In this document: positions 24,703 to 33,926 of the stretch, in pieces
How positions within the stretch are numbered: the first letter of the stretch is position 1
Layout: every line of letters starts with the position of its first letter
Assembly: GCA_037446555.1 (NCBI GenBank)
Contig: JBBIIK010000006.1
Location: 32,563-96,562, forward strand
Direction of reading: 5' to 3'
DNA: 64,000 nucleotides
Source: JANWVO01 sp037446555
GTDB taxonomy: Bacteria; Acidobacteriota; Terriglobia; Bryobacterales; Bryobacteraceae
Notes under the pieces: model-generated
What the model was told of the DNA's origin: nothing
Seen by the model: the letters and a program-made list of their open reading frames with translations, nothing else
Database searches by the model: none
Translations under genes and position numbers: made by a program

Positions 24703-27700
24703 GCCGCCTGGCCGCCATCATTGCCGCCAGCAGCGCCGAGGAGCGCAATCAGCCGCTCGATTCGCTCTGCGAGCCGCTCTCCGCGGCGGAACTGCTCGCC
24801 GAGTGCGGCGAGCTCGAGCAATTCCGCCTCCGCTCCCAAAACCTCTACGAGCGCGTGCGCGCACTCTTCTTCCTTTACGCCATCCACCGCTTCCATCTGC
24901 CCCGCCGCGCCGGCGTCCCGCCGGAAGGCCGCATCCCCTTCAGCGGCTACATCCATCTGCTCGAGCGGCGGTTCGAGGAAGCGATCCGCGAACTGCTGGC
25001 AGAGCAACATCGCCAGGGGCCCAGCGCCGCGCTCTCCAGCGCGCTTGCCGCCGCTTACCGGAGCCTCGGCTTTCAAACCCTCGCCGATCAGGTCCGCTGC
25101 AGCGTCCGCAGCACGCGCGGCAACCAGTGGATGTTCCGCACCGGCCATCCGTATGACGCGCCGCTCCGCATCCGCCGCGAGCTGCTCGCCGAAGACCCAG
25201 ACACCGGGCTGCGTCCCATCCTGCGTGAAACCACGCCCGTGCGCATGGACTTCTCCCACAGCGCCTGGAGCGACATTTTCTTCCTCGGCATGGACTACCC
25301 CGAGGGCGCGCGCGTCTTCAACACATCGATCAACCTCGCCGTGCGCGGCGCCTCGGCGGGAGAGCCCCGCCCGCCCGTCGAAGCCTCCTTCCGCATCATC
25401 GACCAGCCTCTTCTGCGGCTGGTCAGTATTGATCTCGGTGCCTCCGCCGACATCCACGAAGCCTCCGAGCTGTTCGACTTCGCCCGCGATTACCTCGGCC
25501 TCCTGAAGGCGGCCGTCATCGCTTCGGGACTCATGCCACCGGGCATGGAAGGCAGCGGGCTGGATCTGTCCGGGCTGCTGGAGCGCCTCACTGGGCGCAC
25601 GGGCCTCGGCATCGAAATCGCCAGCCGGGTGCTCGACATCCCCAAGGGCTCGCGTCTTGCAGTCTCCACCAGCCTGCTCGCCTGCCTCATTACCGCCTGC
25701 ATGCGCGCTACCGGACAAGTGCGCCACCTCGAAGGAGGGCTCGAAGAAGACGAGCGGCGGATGGTGGCGGCGCGCGCCATCCTCGGCGAATGGCTGGGAG
25801 GCAGCGGCGGCGGATGGCAGGACTCCGGCGGCGTCTGGCCCGGCATGAAGCTGATCGAGGGTGTGCCGGCCAGCCCCGGCGAAGTCGAGTATGGCGTCAG
25901 CCGCGGGTGTCTCCTGCCTCGCCACCGCGTCTTCGCGCTCGACGAGATCACCGCCGGGACGCGCGCCCGGCTTCAAGAGAGCCTCGTCCTGGTGCACGGC
26001 GGCATGGCGCAGGATGTCGGCCCCGTGCTCGAGATGGTCACCGAGAAGTACCTGCTCCGCCTCGGCGGCGAATGGCGCGCGCGGCTCGAAGCATGCGGCA
26101 TACTCGACGAGATCGTCGCCTGTCTCAAGCGTGGCGACATCCGCGGCGTCGGCGCCTGCACGCAGCGCAACTTCGAGGGGCCCATCCAGACCATCATCCC
26201 GTGGGCCGGCAACCATTACACCGATCTGCTCATCGCCGAAGCGCGCCGCGCCTTCGGCCAGGGTTTCTGGGGCTTCTGGATGCTGGGCGGCATGGCGGGC
26301 GGCGGCATGGGATTCCTGCTCGATCCGGACGCCGCCGCAACGGGGCGCGACACTCTGGGCGAGATCCTGCTCGACGCCAAACGACGGCTTGAACGCGGCG
26401 TCCCGTTCGCCATGGATCCGGTCGTCTACGACTTCTCCATCAACGAGCGCGGAACCTGGAGCCAACTACTGCGCGGCGCGGAGGCCCTCATGCCGCACGG
26501 CTACTACACGCTGCGCGGCCCCTCCCTCCTGCGCCGCGAGGCGCGCGATCTCACTGCCGCAGAACGGCGCGAACTCGAACTGTTCGCCGCCGCCGCGCGC
26601 ACGCGCCTCGAGTGGAGCGGCATGGCCTACGCCCTGTTCGAACGTCTCCTGCCCGGCTCACAGCCCGGCGCCGCCTCGAACCGGCAGGCGCTCGAAGAAC
26701 TGCTCGCCTCCAACGGCTTCGACCGGGTCCAGCACGAGAAGATCCGAGCCGACCTTCGCAGCGGGCGCATCGGGCTGGCGCAAAACCGCCTGCCGGTCAC
26801 TGCCCGCATCGAGGATGTCCGCGAAGGCGACGTCGCCGACGCCCGCATCGCCGCGTCTCCCGCTCTGGTGCGCCTCGGCGAGGAAGCGCTCGCCTCGGGC
26901 TCGCTCGCCATCGTCACCCTCGCCGGCGGCATGGGCACGCGGTGGACGCGCGGCGCAGGAGTCGTCAAGGCGCTCAACCCGTTTGTCCGCCTTGCCGGAC
27001 GCTGGCGCAACTTCCTCGAAATCCACCTCGCCAAGAGCCGCCGTGCGCAACGCCGTTTCGGCGCTGCGCCCGTCCATGTCGTCACTACCAGCTTCATGAC
27101 GCACGCGCCCATCGAGGCGTGGCTCGGCCGCGAGCAGAACTATGGCTACGCCGGGCCCGTCGTGCTCTCTCCAGGACGCTCCATCGGACTTCGCCTCGTT
27201 CCCATGGCGCGCGACCTCCGCTTCGCCTGGGAGAAGATGCCGCAGCAGGTGCTCGACGAGCAGAAACAGAAGGTCCGCGAAAGCGCCCGCGCCGCGCTCA
27301 TCCAGTGGGCTGTCTCTTCCGGCGAGGGCAGCGACTATACCGACAACCTGCCCGGGCAGTGCGTCCACCCCGTGGGCCACTGGTACGAGATTCCCAACCT
27401 GCTCCTGAGCGGCGTCCTTCGCCAGTTGCTCGAGGAGCGCCCGCAGCTGCGCTACCTGCTGCTGCACAACATCGACACCCTCGGCGCCTGGGCCGACCCC
27501 GCACTGCTCGGCCGCCACATCGAACGCGGCGCCGCCATGACCTGCGAGGTCACCGCCCGTGAGATGGAAGACCGCGGCGGCGGCCTGGCGCGCGTCGATG
27601 GCCGTCTGCGCCTCGTCGAGGGGCTCGCCCTGCCCGAGGAACGGATCGAGTTCGAACTGCGCTACTACAACACGAACACGATGTGGATCAGCATCGATCC

Positions 27701-28025
27701 GCTTCTGGCGGTCTTCGGCCTCACGCGCCGGGACCTCGGCGTTGCGGAACGCACGCGCGATGCGGTCCGCCGCATGGCCGCGCGCATGCCCGCCTACGTC
27801 ACGCTGAAAGACGTCAAGAAGCGGTGGGGCAAGGGCCAGGAGGACGTCTTCCCCGTGAGCCAGTATGAAAAGCTCTGGGGGGACATGACCGCGCTGCCGG
27901 AGTGGCAGTGTGCCTACGTGGCCGTCGAGCGCCGGCGTGGCCAGCAGTTGAAAGAAGTGGCCCAGCTGGATGGCTGGCTGCGGGAAGGCTCCGCTGCGTG
28001 GGTGGAGCAGCTCTGCGAGTTCTGA
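24699..28025 (+). CDS. Fusion of GHMP sugar kinase and UDPGP-type nucleotidyltransferase
   Basis: An 1108-residue two-enzyme protein. Residues 1-170 are helical and unrecognised. Residues ~178-560 form a GHMP kinase like fucokinase/HddA: substrate motif TPVRMDFSHSAWSD (179-192), ATP loop IPKGSRLAVSTS (314-325), GWQDSGG (372-378) and GGMAGGGMGFL (530-540). Residues ~725-1100 are a UDP-sugar pyrophosphorylase of the UDPGP (UGP2/UAP) group: LAGGMGTRW (741-749), HNIDTLGA (923-930) and the NTN segment YYNTNTMWI (989-997). The combination suggests phosphorylation of a free sugar at C1 and then conversion to a nucleotide sugar, as in salvage by FKP of Bacteroides. FKP has the opposite domain order and a guanylyltransferase. 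Translation is coupled to the GalU-like gene. Confidence 0.82.
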   Translation: MSRLAAIIAASSAEERNQPLDSLCEPLSAAELLAECGELEQFRLRSQNLYERVRALFFLYAIHRFHLPRRAGVPPEGRIPFSGYIHLLERRFEEAIRELLAEQHRQGPSAALSSALAAAYRSLGFQTLADQVRCSVRSTRGNQWMFRTGHPYDAPLRIRRELLAEDPDTGLRPILRETTPVRMDFSHSAWSDIFFLGMDYPEGARVFNTSINLAVRGASAGEPRPPVEASFRIIDQPLLRLVSIDLGASADIHEASELFDFARDYLGLLKAAVIASGLMPPGMEGSGLDLSGLLERLTGRTGLGIEIASRVLDIPKGSRLAVSTSLLACLITACMRATGQVRHLEGGLEEDERRMVAARAILGEWLGGSGGGWQDSGGVWPGMKLIEGVPASPGEVEYGVSRGCLLPRHRVFALDEITAGTRARLQESLVLVHGGMAQDVGPVLEMVTEKYLLRLGGEWRARLEACGILDEIVACLKRGDIRGVGACTQRNFEGPIQTIIPWAGNHYTDLLIAEARRAFGQGFWGFWMLGGMAGGGMGFLLDPDAAATGRDTLGEILLDAKRRLERGVPFAMDPVVYDFSINERGTWSQLLRGAEALMPHGYYTLRGPSLLRREARDLTAAERRELELFAAAARTRLEWSGMAYALFERLLPGSQPGAASNRQALEELLASNGFDRVQHEKIRADLRSGRIGLAQNRLPVTARIEDVREGDVADARIAASPALVRLGEEALASGSLAIVTLAGGMGTRWTRGAGVVKALNPFVRLAGRWRNFLEIHLAKSRRAQRRFGAAPVHVVTTSFMTHAPIEAWLGREQNYGYAGPVVLSPGRSIGLRLVPMARDLRFAWEKMPQQVLDEQKQKVRESARAALIQWAVSSGEGSDYTDNLPGQCVHPVGHWYEIPNLLLSGVLRQLLEERPQLRYLLLHNIDTLGAWADPALLGRHIERGAAMTCEVTAREMEDRGGGLARVDGRLRLVEGLALPEERIEFELRYYNTNTMWISIDPLLAVFGLTRRDLGVAERTRDAVRRMAARMPAYVTLKDVKKRWGKGQEDVFPVSQYEKLWGDMTALPEWQCAYVAVERRRGQQLKEVAQLDGWLREGSAAWVEQLCEF

Positions 28026-28046
28026 GCCGGGAAGCGAACTCACGGC

Positions 28047-29360
28047 TCAGTACTGCGCGCGCACGACTTCGCCCTCTTTCAGGCCTTCGAGGATCGCCGT
28101 CTGCACGCCGTTGGTCAGCCCCGCCTGCACCTCGCGCTTCTCGAACCCCTTTGGCGTGCGCGCGTAAACGTAGTGCTTGCCGTTCTCCTCGCCAACGGCG
28201 GACGCGGGCGCCAGGAGCACGTTCTCCTGCCGGTCGGTCAAAATGTTGGCGAACGCGGAGAGATCCGGAATCACGCGCCGGTCGGGATTCTCGATCTGCA
28301 CTTTCACCGGGATGTTCCGGATGTAATAGTTCTCGCGCCGGCTCCCCACGCCGATGGCGCCGATCGAGTACACCTTGCCGCGGTAGCTCGCTTCGGGGAA
28401 TGCGTCCAGCCCGATGACGGCCTCCTGCCCGATCCTGAGCCGCGTGACTTCGGCCTGGTTCACAGTGCCCTCTACCATCATCTTCTCCGGGTTGATGATC
28501 TTCATCACCGGCTGCCCTGGTCCCATCCGGTCGCCTACTGCCAGCGTCACCTGGTCGCCGCCCGGGCGGAACATCGTCTGCAATACCACCATTCCCGGGA
28601 TGGGGGCGCGGATCACCAGCTTGGTCAGGTCATTTTCGTGCCGCTGCACGTGCAGCTCTTCCATCTTCATCGAGATCTCGGCGTTGCGCAGGTCCGCCGC
28701 CAGCGATTGCTCCCGCAGGGACACCTCCGCCAGCATCTCCTTGTAAGCCGCCTGGGCCTCTTCCAGGGCCAGCCTGAGCAACTCGCGGTCGATGTCCGTG
28801 CGAACCTCCAGAGTCTTGTAATCCAGCGCCGCCTTGTCCACAGCCGCCTTGGCCACGCGCAGCGACTGTCGCAGGTTCTCCATCTGGAGTTCGTTGTTCA
28901 CCTTGCGCTTGGCGACGTCATTCTGGCGGTCCCGGAGACCGTCAATCGTGTCGTCGAGGTGATCCTTCATGCTTTGCGGATCAAACTCCAGCACCACGTC
29001 GCCGGGCTTCACCATCGCTCCTGCCTCCGCCAGCCGGAGAATAATCAGCGGACCAGCTTCCGGGCCTCGCAATCGCGGCGCGGTGATGTTAACGAAATCA
29101 GTGGCAGTCGTAGAACCGGCCACGCGGAGCCGCAGGTCGAGATTGCCGCGCTGGATGGTTGCCGTCCGCGTGGCCGCCAGCACCGTCTGCGCCGCGCCCG
29201 CCTCGCGGGCAGTGCGCAAATACAGCCACGCTCCGGCGCCCACTGCGGCAAGAAGCACGAGAACAGCCACCGCGCGCCACACCGGCGGCTTGTGGCGGTG
29301 CGCCGGTTCAGGCGCCTGCCCGGGTCCTGTCAGGGGCGCTGGATCAGTCATCGCCGGCAT
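28047..29360 (-). CDS. HlyD/RND-type periplasmic adaptor
   Basis: A 437-residue membrane-fusion protein. One N-terminal transmembrane helix (VAVLVLLAAVGAGAWLYL) anchors it in the inner membrane. A split biotinyl-lipoyl-like domain follows (GAMVKPGDVVLEFD; later LVIRAPIPGMVVL), with a long alpha-helical hairpin between (~120-240, Lys/Glu/Leu-rich). Beta-barrel segments come after (AVGDRMGPGQPVMKIINPEK, VEGTVNQAEVTRLRIGQEAV) and a final membrane-proximal domain ends EGLKEGEVV. Such proteins bridge an inner-membrane transporter and an outer-membrane channel. Neither partner is adjacent: the nearest genes are galE and the converging sugar fusion. Two in-frame ATGs (29360, 29351) are possible starts. 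Confidence 0.88.
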   Translation of the reverse strand: MPAMTDPAPLTGPGQAPEPAHRHKPPVWRAVAVLVLLAAVGAGAWLYLRTAREAGAAQTVLAATRTATIQRGNLDLRLRVAGSTTATDFVNITAPRLRGPEAGPLIILRLAEAGAMVKPGDVVLEFDPQSMKDHLDDTIDGLRDRQNDVAKRKVNNELQMENLRQSLRVAKAAVDKAALDYKTLEVRTDIDRELLRLALEEAQAAYKEMLAEVSLREQSLAADLRNAEISMKMEELHVQRHENDLTKLVIRAPIPGMVVLQTMFRPGGDQVTLAVGDRMGPGQPVMKIINPEKMMVEGTVNQAEVTRLRIGQEAVIGLDAFPEASYRGKVYSIGAIGVGSRRENYYIRNIPVKVQIENPDRRVIPDLSAFANILTDRQENVLLAPASAVGEENGKHYVYARTPKGFEKREVQAGLTNGVQTAILEGLKEGEVVRAQY

Positions 29361-29452
29361 GGGGACACAAATTTCCTTTCCAGAATCTTGGACGCGCTCT
29401 TACCGGAAAAGGCGCACGATTGGCGGCGGCTGGTTACCTTCCATGCGCTGCT

Positions 29453-30430
29453 TCACCCGCGCTTGCGCCTCCGCTCGAACTCCCATGCCGTGCCAACCAT
29501 CGCCTCCAGCGTCTCGTACTGCGGTACCCAGCCCAGTGTTTTCTTGAGCTTGGAGCTGTCGGCCACCAGTACGGCGGCATCGCCCTCGCGCCTCGGCCCG
29601 AACCGGAACGGCACCGGCGCCCCAATTGCGCGCTCCGCCGACCGGATCACCTCCAGCACCGTATAGCCCCGCCCGGCGCCGGCGTTGAACACTTCGCTCC
29701 TGCCCCCGTTCATCAGGTGCTCGAGAGCCCGCACATGGGCCGCGGCGAGGTCCGACACATGGATGTAGTCCCGGATGCAGGTGCCGTCGTGCGTGGGATA
29801 GTCGTCGCCGTAGACGGTAAGCGGCTCGCCCGTCTGCGCCGCATGCAGGATCAGGGGGATCAGGTGGGTCTCCGGCTGGTGCTCCTCGCCGATGCCAAAC
29901 CGCGGTTCCGCCCCGCAGGCGTTGAAGTAGCGCAGGCTCACGCTGCGTACGCCGGAAGTCTCATCCAGCCACTCGAGGATCCGCTCCACCATCCGCTTGG
30001 ACTCCCCGTAAGGGTTGCGCGGGCGCAGCGGCGCGTCCTCCGGGATGGGAGTCTTGTCCGGATCGCCGTAAACAGCCGCCGTCGAGCTGAACACCAGCCG
30101 CCGCACTCCATGCCGGCGCATCATCTCGAGCAGCGCCACCGATCCGCCCACGTTGTTGCGGAAATACCGCTCCGGCTCCTTCATGCTTTCGCCTACGGCA
30201 ATGAACGCCGCGAAGTGAATCACGGCGTCGAACCGCCACGACGAAAACAGGTTGTCGAGTTCCCTCGTGTCGTGCAGGTTGACGATGTGCAGCCTCCCCT
30301 TGGGCACGTTGTGCGCATAGCCTTTGCTCAGGTCGTCGAGCACCTGGACGTCGTGGCCCTGTTCGAGGAGCAGGTGTGCCGTGTGCGCGCCGATGTAGCC
30401 GGCGCCGCCCGTAACAAGAATTGTGGCCAT
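29453..30430 (-). CDS. galE: UDP-glucose 4-epimerase
   Basis: A 325-residue extended short-chain dehydrogenase that interconverts UDP-glucose and UDP-galactose (or the GlcNAc pair). The NAD-binding TGGAGYIGAH is at the N-terminus. The catalytic Ser lies in VFSSTAAVYGDP, and the Tyr/Lys pair in NPYGESK. RYFNACGAEP and the GTCIRDYIHVSDLAAAHV signature complete it. The length is normal. The start is ATG at 30430; the T-rich tract of an upstream terminator abuts it and there is no clear Shine-Dalgarno sequence, so translation may be leaderless or weak. The sugar-activation fusion nearby suggests a shared nucleotide-sugar network. Confidence 0.95.
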   Translation of the reverse strand: MATILVTGGAGYIGAHTAHLLLEQGHDVQVLDDLSKGYAHNVPKGRLHIVNLHDTRELDNLFSSWRFDAVIHFAAFIAVGESMKEPERYFRNNVGGSVALLEMMRRHGVRRLVFSSTAAVYGDPDKTPIPEDAPLRPRNPYGESKRMVERILEWLDETSGVRSVSLRYFNACGAEPRFGIGEEHQPETHLIPLILHAAQTGEPLTVYGDDYPTHDGTCIRDYIHVSDLAAAHVRALEHLMNGGRSEVFNAGAGRGYTVLEVIRSAERAIGAPVPFRFGPRREGDAAVLVADSSKLKKTLGWVPQYETLEAMVGTAWEFERRRKRG

Positions 30431-30432
30431 GG

Positions 30433-30467
30433 AAAAAGGGGAACCGGACCGGCGGATCCGTTCCCCC
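30433..30467 (-). terminator. Rho-independent terminator after glutathione peroxidase
   Basis: Read on the minus strand: a GC-rich stem (GGGGAAC pairing with GTTCCCC, extended inward by GGA/TCC with one bulge) and then a run of T residues. It lies 35 bases after the glutathione peroxidase stop and ends 2 bases before the galE ATG, separating the glnA-MOSC-glnE-gpx block from galE. Confidence 0.7.
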
Positions 30468-30501
30468 TTCAGCGTATCAGACGGCTACCGGGATGGGCCT
30501 G

Positions 30502-31029
30502 TCAGAGCGCCTTCTCGATGGCTGCGGCGAGCTCCGCCGACTCCGGCTTCACGCCCGGCTCGAACCGCGCGATCACCTTGCCGTCCTTGCCCACGAGGAA
30601 CTTGGTGAAGTTCCATTTCACGTCGCCTCCCGCAGCCGACGTCAGGTACTGGTAGAGCGGCGTCATGTCGGCGCCCTTCACCGAAACCTTCGACATCATG
30701 GGGAAGGTCACGCCGTAATTGCGCGTGCAGAACTCCTTGATCTCGGCGTCCGTGCCCGGCTCCTGCCCGCCGAAATTGTTCGCCGGAACTCCAACGATGA
30801 CGAAGCCACGGTCCTTGTACTTGCGGTAGAGCTTTTCCAGCCCCTCGTATTGCGGCGTGTAGCCGCAGCGGCTGGCGACGTTGACGACCAGCACCACCTT
30901 GCCCTGGAACTGCTTCAACGGCGCCGGCTGGCCGTCGATGGTCTTCAGCGTGAACTCGTGAATCGAGGAAGCGGCATCAGCGCTCATGGTGATGGCAAGC
31001 ACTCCTGAGAGAAGGAATCTGCGGTCCAT
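30502..31029 (-). CDS. Glutathione peroxidase family protein, exported
   Basis: A 175-residue thiol peroxidase. VVNVASRCGYTPQYEGLEKL carries the catalytic Cys, NNFGGQEPG is the second motif (usually NQFGGQEPG; here Gln is Asn), and KWNFTKFLV holds the Trp and Asn of the catalytic tetrad. The N-terminus DRRFLLSGVLAITMSADA looks like a signal peptide, so the enzyme probably acts in the periplasm and probably uses thioredoxin-like reductants rather than glutathione, as bacterial Cys members usually do. It is followed by a strong terminator. It lies 58 bases downstream of glnE on the same strand. Confidence 0.92.
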   Translation of the reverse strand: MDRRFLLSGVLAITMSADAASSIHEFTLKTIDGQPAPLKQFQGKVVLVVNVASRCGYTPQYEGLEKLYRKYKDRGFVIVGVPANNFGGQEPGTDAEIKEFCTRNYGVTFPMMSKVSVKGADMTPLYQYLTSAAGGDVKWNFTKFLVGKDGKVIARFEPGVKPESAELAAAIEKAL

Positions 31030-31087
31030 GCCAGCTTGGATGATGTGTGGCGCTCCCGGATGCAGAAACCGCGCCGGGGGGCTGCCA

Positions 31088-33919
31088 TCACCCCGCCTCC
31101 GGCGCGAACAGCGAATCGAAAAACTCCCGTACCCGCCCCCGGATCTGAAACAGCTCCTCCTCGAGCGGCTGGTCGCACAGGTGCGGCGGCAGCCACCGCT
31201 TCAGCAGCGCCGCAAGCAGCCGCGCCTGGCGCGGGGAGCGCGGCAACGTCGCCGGCGCATGGCCGGACAGCACCCGCAACGCGTGGTCCGCGGCGCGGAA
31301 GAACATGGCCGCGTCCAGCAAGAACCGCGCCTGCGCCGAATCCAGATGGCCCATCTGCTCCAGCACGGCGATCCGCGCCGGCGTGTTCAGCGCCCTGAAA
31401 AACAGGCCCGCTCCCCGCAGCCGCAGCCACGTCAGCGCAAAGTCGATGTCGTACCAGCCGCCTGCGCCCGCCTTCAGCGGCAGCTCGCCGCCCAGCTCCC
31501 GCTCCAGCCGCATCCGCATTCGCTGCAGCTCTTCGCGTGAGCGCGCGTTCTGCCCGTAGCGCCTCCAGTCGATCTGTTGCAGCTCTTCCAGCAGCGCTGT
31601 CGCCCGCTCCACCGGTCCTGCCACCGCCCGGGCCTTCATCCACGCCAGGCCCTCCCATGCCTCTGCCCGGGCGCGGAAATACTCCCGGTAAGCCGACTCG
31701 GTCTGCACCAGAGGCGCCGAACGGCCCTCCGGCGCCAGCCGCGTGTCGACGCTGAACATCATGCCGTCACTCGTATACGAAGCCAGAATCGCGATCACTG
31801 TCTCTGCGGCGCGCGTCCACCGCGGCAACTCCGCGGCCCGCTCATCGGGAAGAATGAACACCAGATCCGCGTCCGAGCCGAGATCGAACTCCAGCATCCC
31901 CAGCCGTCCCAGCGCCACGATCATCAGCTCGCAGCCTCCCACGCCCGCCTCCGCCGCCGCCAGCCGGGCGCTGGCGGCGATGGCCGCATCCGCCAGGGCG
32001 GAGATCCGCTCCAGCGTCTCGAACACCGGCCGCTGGAGACAGACGCTTTCCGCCTGCAACTGGAACATTCTCAGCAAGAAATGACGCCGCACGCCGGCGG
32101 CGTCCTCCAGCGCCGCAAAGTCGCCCTCGAACTTTTCGGGGAGGACGGGCGCGGCCAATGCGTCCACCAATTCCGGGCGGCGTGACAATTGGTCCGCGAA
32201 ATACGGGCTGTGCGCAGACAGATCCAGCAGGCGCGAGGCCAGCGCCGGGTCGCTTTCCAGCGCCGCCAGGCGCGGCTGGTCGGCAAGCAGCCGCTCCAGG
32301 AAGTGCTCGAACGGCGCGGCCGATGCTCCCAGCGGCGCCCGGCGCACGGCCGAGGCGAAGCGTGGGAAGCGCTGTTCCAGGTAGCGCAGCAGGTTTGGCG
32401 CCCGCTCCGCCCACAGCCGGTCCTCGTCCCCCGCAGCCAGCGGGGCCGCGGACGCCGGCGCAGCCGGAGCGGCCACCGGCGCTGGCGCTGGCGTGCGTGC
32501 CGAAACGATCCGGTCATAGATGCTCTGCACGGCGGCGAGATGTCCCTCCAGCGCGCTCCACAGCCGCTCGCCGGAGGGCTCGTCGCCCAGCATTCCGGCA
32601 GGCATGCGGCGCGCCACGCGCGCCAGCGTCTCCTGCGCCGACGGAAGCCAGTGCGTCTGACGGTCCTCCTCCAGTTGCAGCCGGTGCTCCAGCGCCCGCA
32701 AGAACTGGTAGGCCGAAACCAGACGCGCGCACTCCGCCCCGGAAAGCAGGTCCTTGTCCCGCAGCCGCATCAGCGCCTGGAGCGTGGAGGCATTTCGCAG
32801 CCACAGCTCGCGCCCGCCGTACAGCCGCTGGAGGCACTGGACCAGAAACTCGATGTCGCGGATGCCGCCCGGCGCGAGCTTCACGTCGATCCCCGGCGCC
32901 CGCCGCCTCGCCAGCAGCTTCCGGTCCAGCTGCTCGCGCGTCTCGGCCATATGGTCGATGGCGCGGAAGTCCAGCGACGTGGAGTAAATGCAGGGCTGGA
33001 GCGCTTCCAGCAGCGCCGCGCCCGGTCCTGCGTCGCCCGCCGCCGGACGCGCCTTGATCAGCATTTGCAGCTCCCAGTCCCGCGCGCGCGTCTCGTAATA
33101 ACGCCGCGCCGCATCGAGCGATGGACACACCTCCCCGTGGCGCCCTTCCGGCCGCAGCCGCAAGTCGATCCGGTAGATCAGCCCCTCAGGCGTCGTCTGC
33201 CCCAGCAGGCGTGTGATTTCCAACGCCAGCCGCCGGAAGAACTCTGCTGCCTCCACCGGTGCCGCGCCCCCCGTCCGCCCCTCGCCCGTGTGGAGGAAGA
33301 TCAGGTCGATGTCGGAAGAGTAGTTCAGCTCCCTGCCGCCCAGCTTTCCGGCGGCGAGGATCGAGAACGCCCATGGTTCCGCGGCGCCCGCTGGAGGCGG
33401 CCCGTGACGCTGCTCCAGAGCCCGCCGCAGGCGCGCGCAGGCCGCGTCCAGGAGGCATTCGGCCAGCAGCGACAGCTCTTCGGTGGTCTCCGCCAACGCC
33501 CCGAAGCCCAGCGTATCCCGCAACATGATCCGCAGGATCTGTTTTCGACGGAAGGCGGCCAGCCGCACCGGCTCCGGCACGCCCTCCACTCCCTTCAGCC
33601 ACTCTTCCAGCTCGGCGTCGAACTCTTCCCGCAGCCGCACGCGGTGCAGGCTGCCTGACGAAAGGATCTCCACCAGCCAGTCCGGGTGCTGCTCCACCTC
33701 CTGCGCCAGGAACCGGCTCGTCGAGAAGATGGCCGCCAGAGCCTGCATGCCGAAAGGCAGATACAGAATTTGCTGGAACTCCGCGGGGCGCGCCAGGCCC
33801 AGCGAACGCAGCCGCTCGATCACAAAGGCACGGTCAGCCACGCGCTCCAGCAGCAACGCCAGGCCCGGCCGGAACTCGGGCGGGACGATCGACTCCAGGG
33901 TGATGTGCTCCGGCTTCAA
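31088..33919 (-). CDS. glnE: Glutamine-synthetase adenylyltransferase/adenylyl-removing enzyme
   Basis: A 943-residue bifunctional enzyme that adenylylates glutamine synthetase (inactivating it) and removes the AMP, in response to PII and glutamine. Both nucleotidyltransferase motifs are present: AAGKLGGRELNYSSDIDLIF near residue 190 (deadenylylating half) and ALGRLGMLEFDLGSDADLVF near residue 690 (adenylylating half). Each has the G-S/x-D-x-D metal ligands. The length matches the E. coli protein (946). It starts 7 bases after the MOSC gene, which in turn follows glnA by 3 bases, so regulator and target are co-transcribed. The target residue, Tyr397, is present in that glnA. Confidence 0.96.
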   Translation of the reverse strand: MKPEHITLESIVPPEFRPGLALLLERVADRAFVIERLRSLGLARPAEFQQILYLPFGMQALAAIFSTSRFLAQEVEQHPDWLVEILSSGSLHRVRLREEFDAELEEWLKGVEGVPEPVRLAAFRRKQILRIMLRDTLGFGALAETTEELSLLAECLLDAACARLRRALEQRHGPPPAGAAEPWAFSILAAGKLGGRELNYSSDIDLIFLHTGEGRTGGAAPVEAAEFFRRLALEITRLLGQTTPEGLIYRIDLRLRPEGRHGEVCPSLDAARRYYETRARDWELQMLIKARPAAGDAGPGAALLEALQPCIYSTSLDFRAIDHMAETREQLDRKLLARRRAPGIDVKLAPGGIRDIEFLVQCLQRLYGGRELWLRNASTLQALMRLRDKDLLSGAECARLVSAYQFLRALEHRLQLEEDRQTHWLPSAQETLARVARRMPAGMLGDEPSGERLWSALEGHLAAVQSIYDRIVSARTPAPAPVAAPAAPASAAPLAAGDEDRLWAERAPNLLRYLEQRFPRFASAVRRAPLGASAAPFEHFLERLLADQPRLAALESDPALASRLLDLSAHSPYFADQLSRRPELVDALAAPVLPEKFEGDFAALEDAAGVRRHFLLRMFQLQAESVCLQRPVFETLERISALADAAIAASARLAAAEAGVGGCELMIVALGRLGMLEFDLGSDADLVFILPDERAAELPRWTRAAETVIAILASYTSDGMMFSVDTRLAPEGRSAPLVQTESAYREYFRARAEAWEGLAWMKARAVAGPVERATALLEELQQIDWRRYGQNARSREELQRMRMRLERELGGELPLKAGAGGWYDIDFALTWLRLRGAGLFFRALNTPARIAVLEQMGHLDSAQARFLLDAAMFFRAADHALRVLSGHAPATLPRSPRQARLLAALLKRWLPPHLCDQPLEEELFQIRGRVREFFDSLFAPEAG

Positions 33920-33926
33920 GAGCGGC

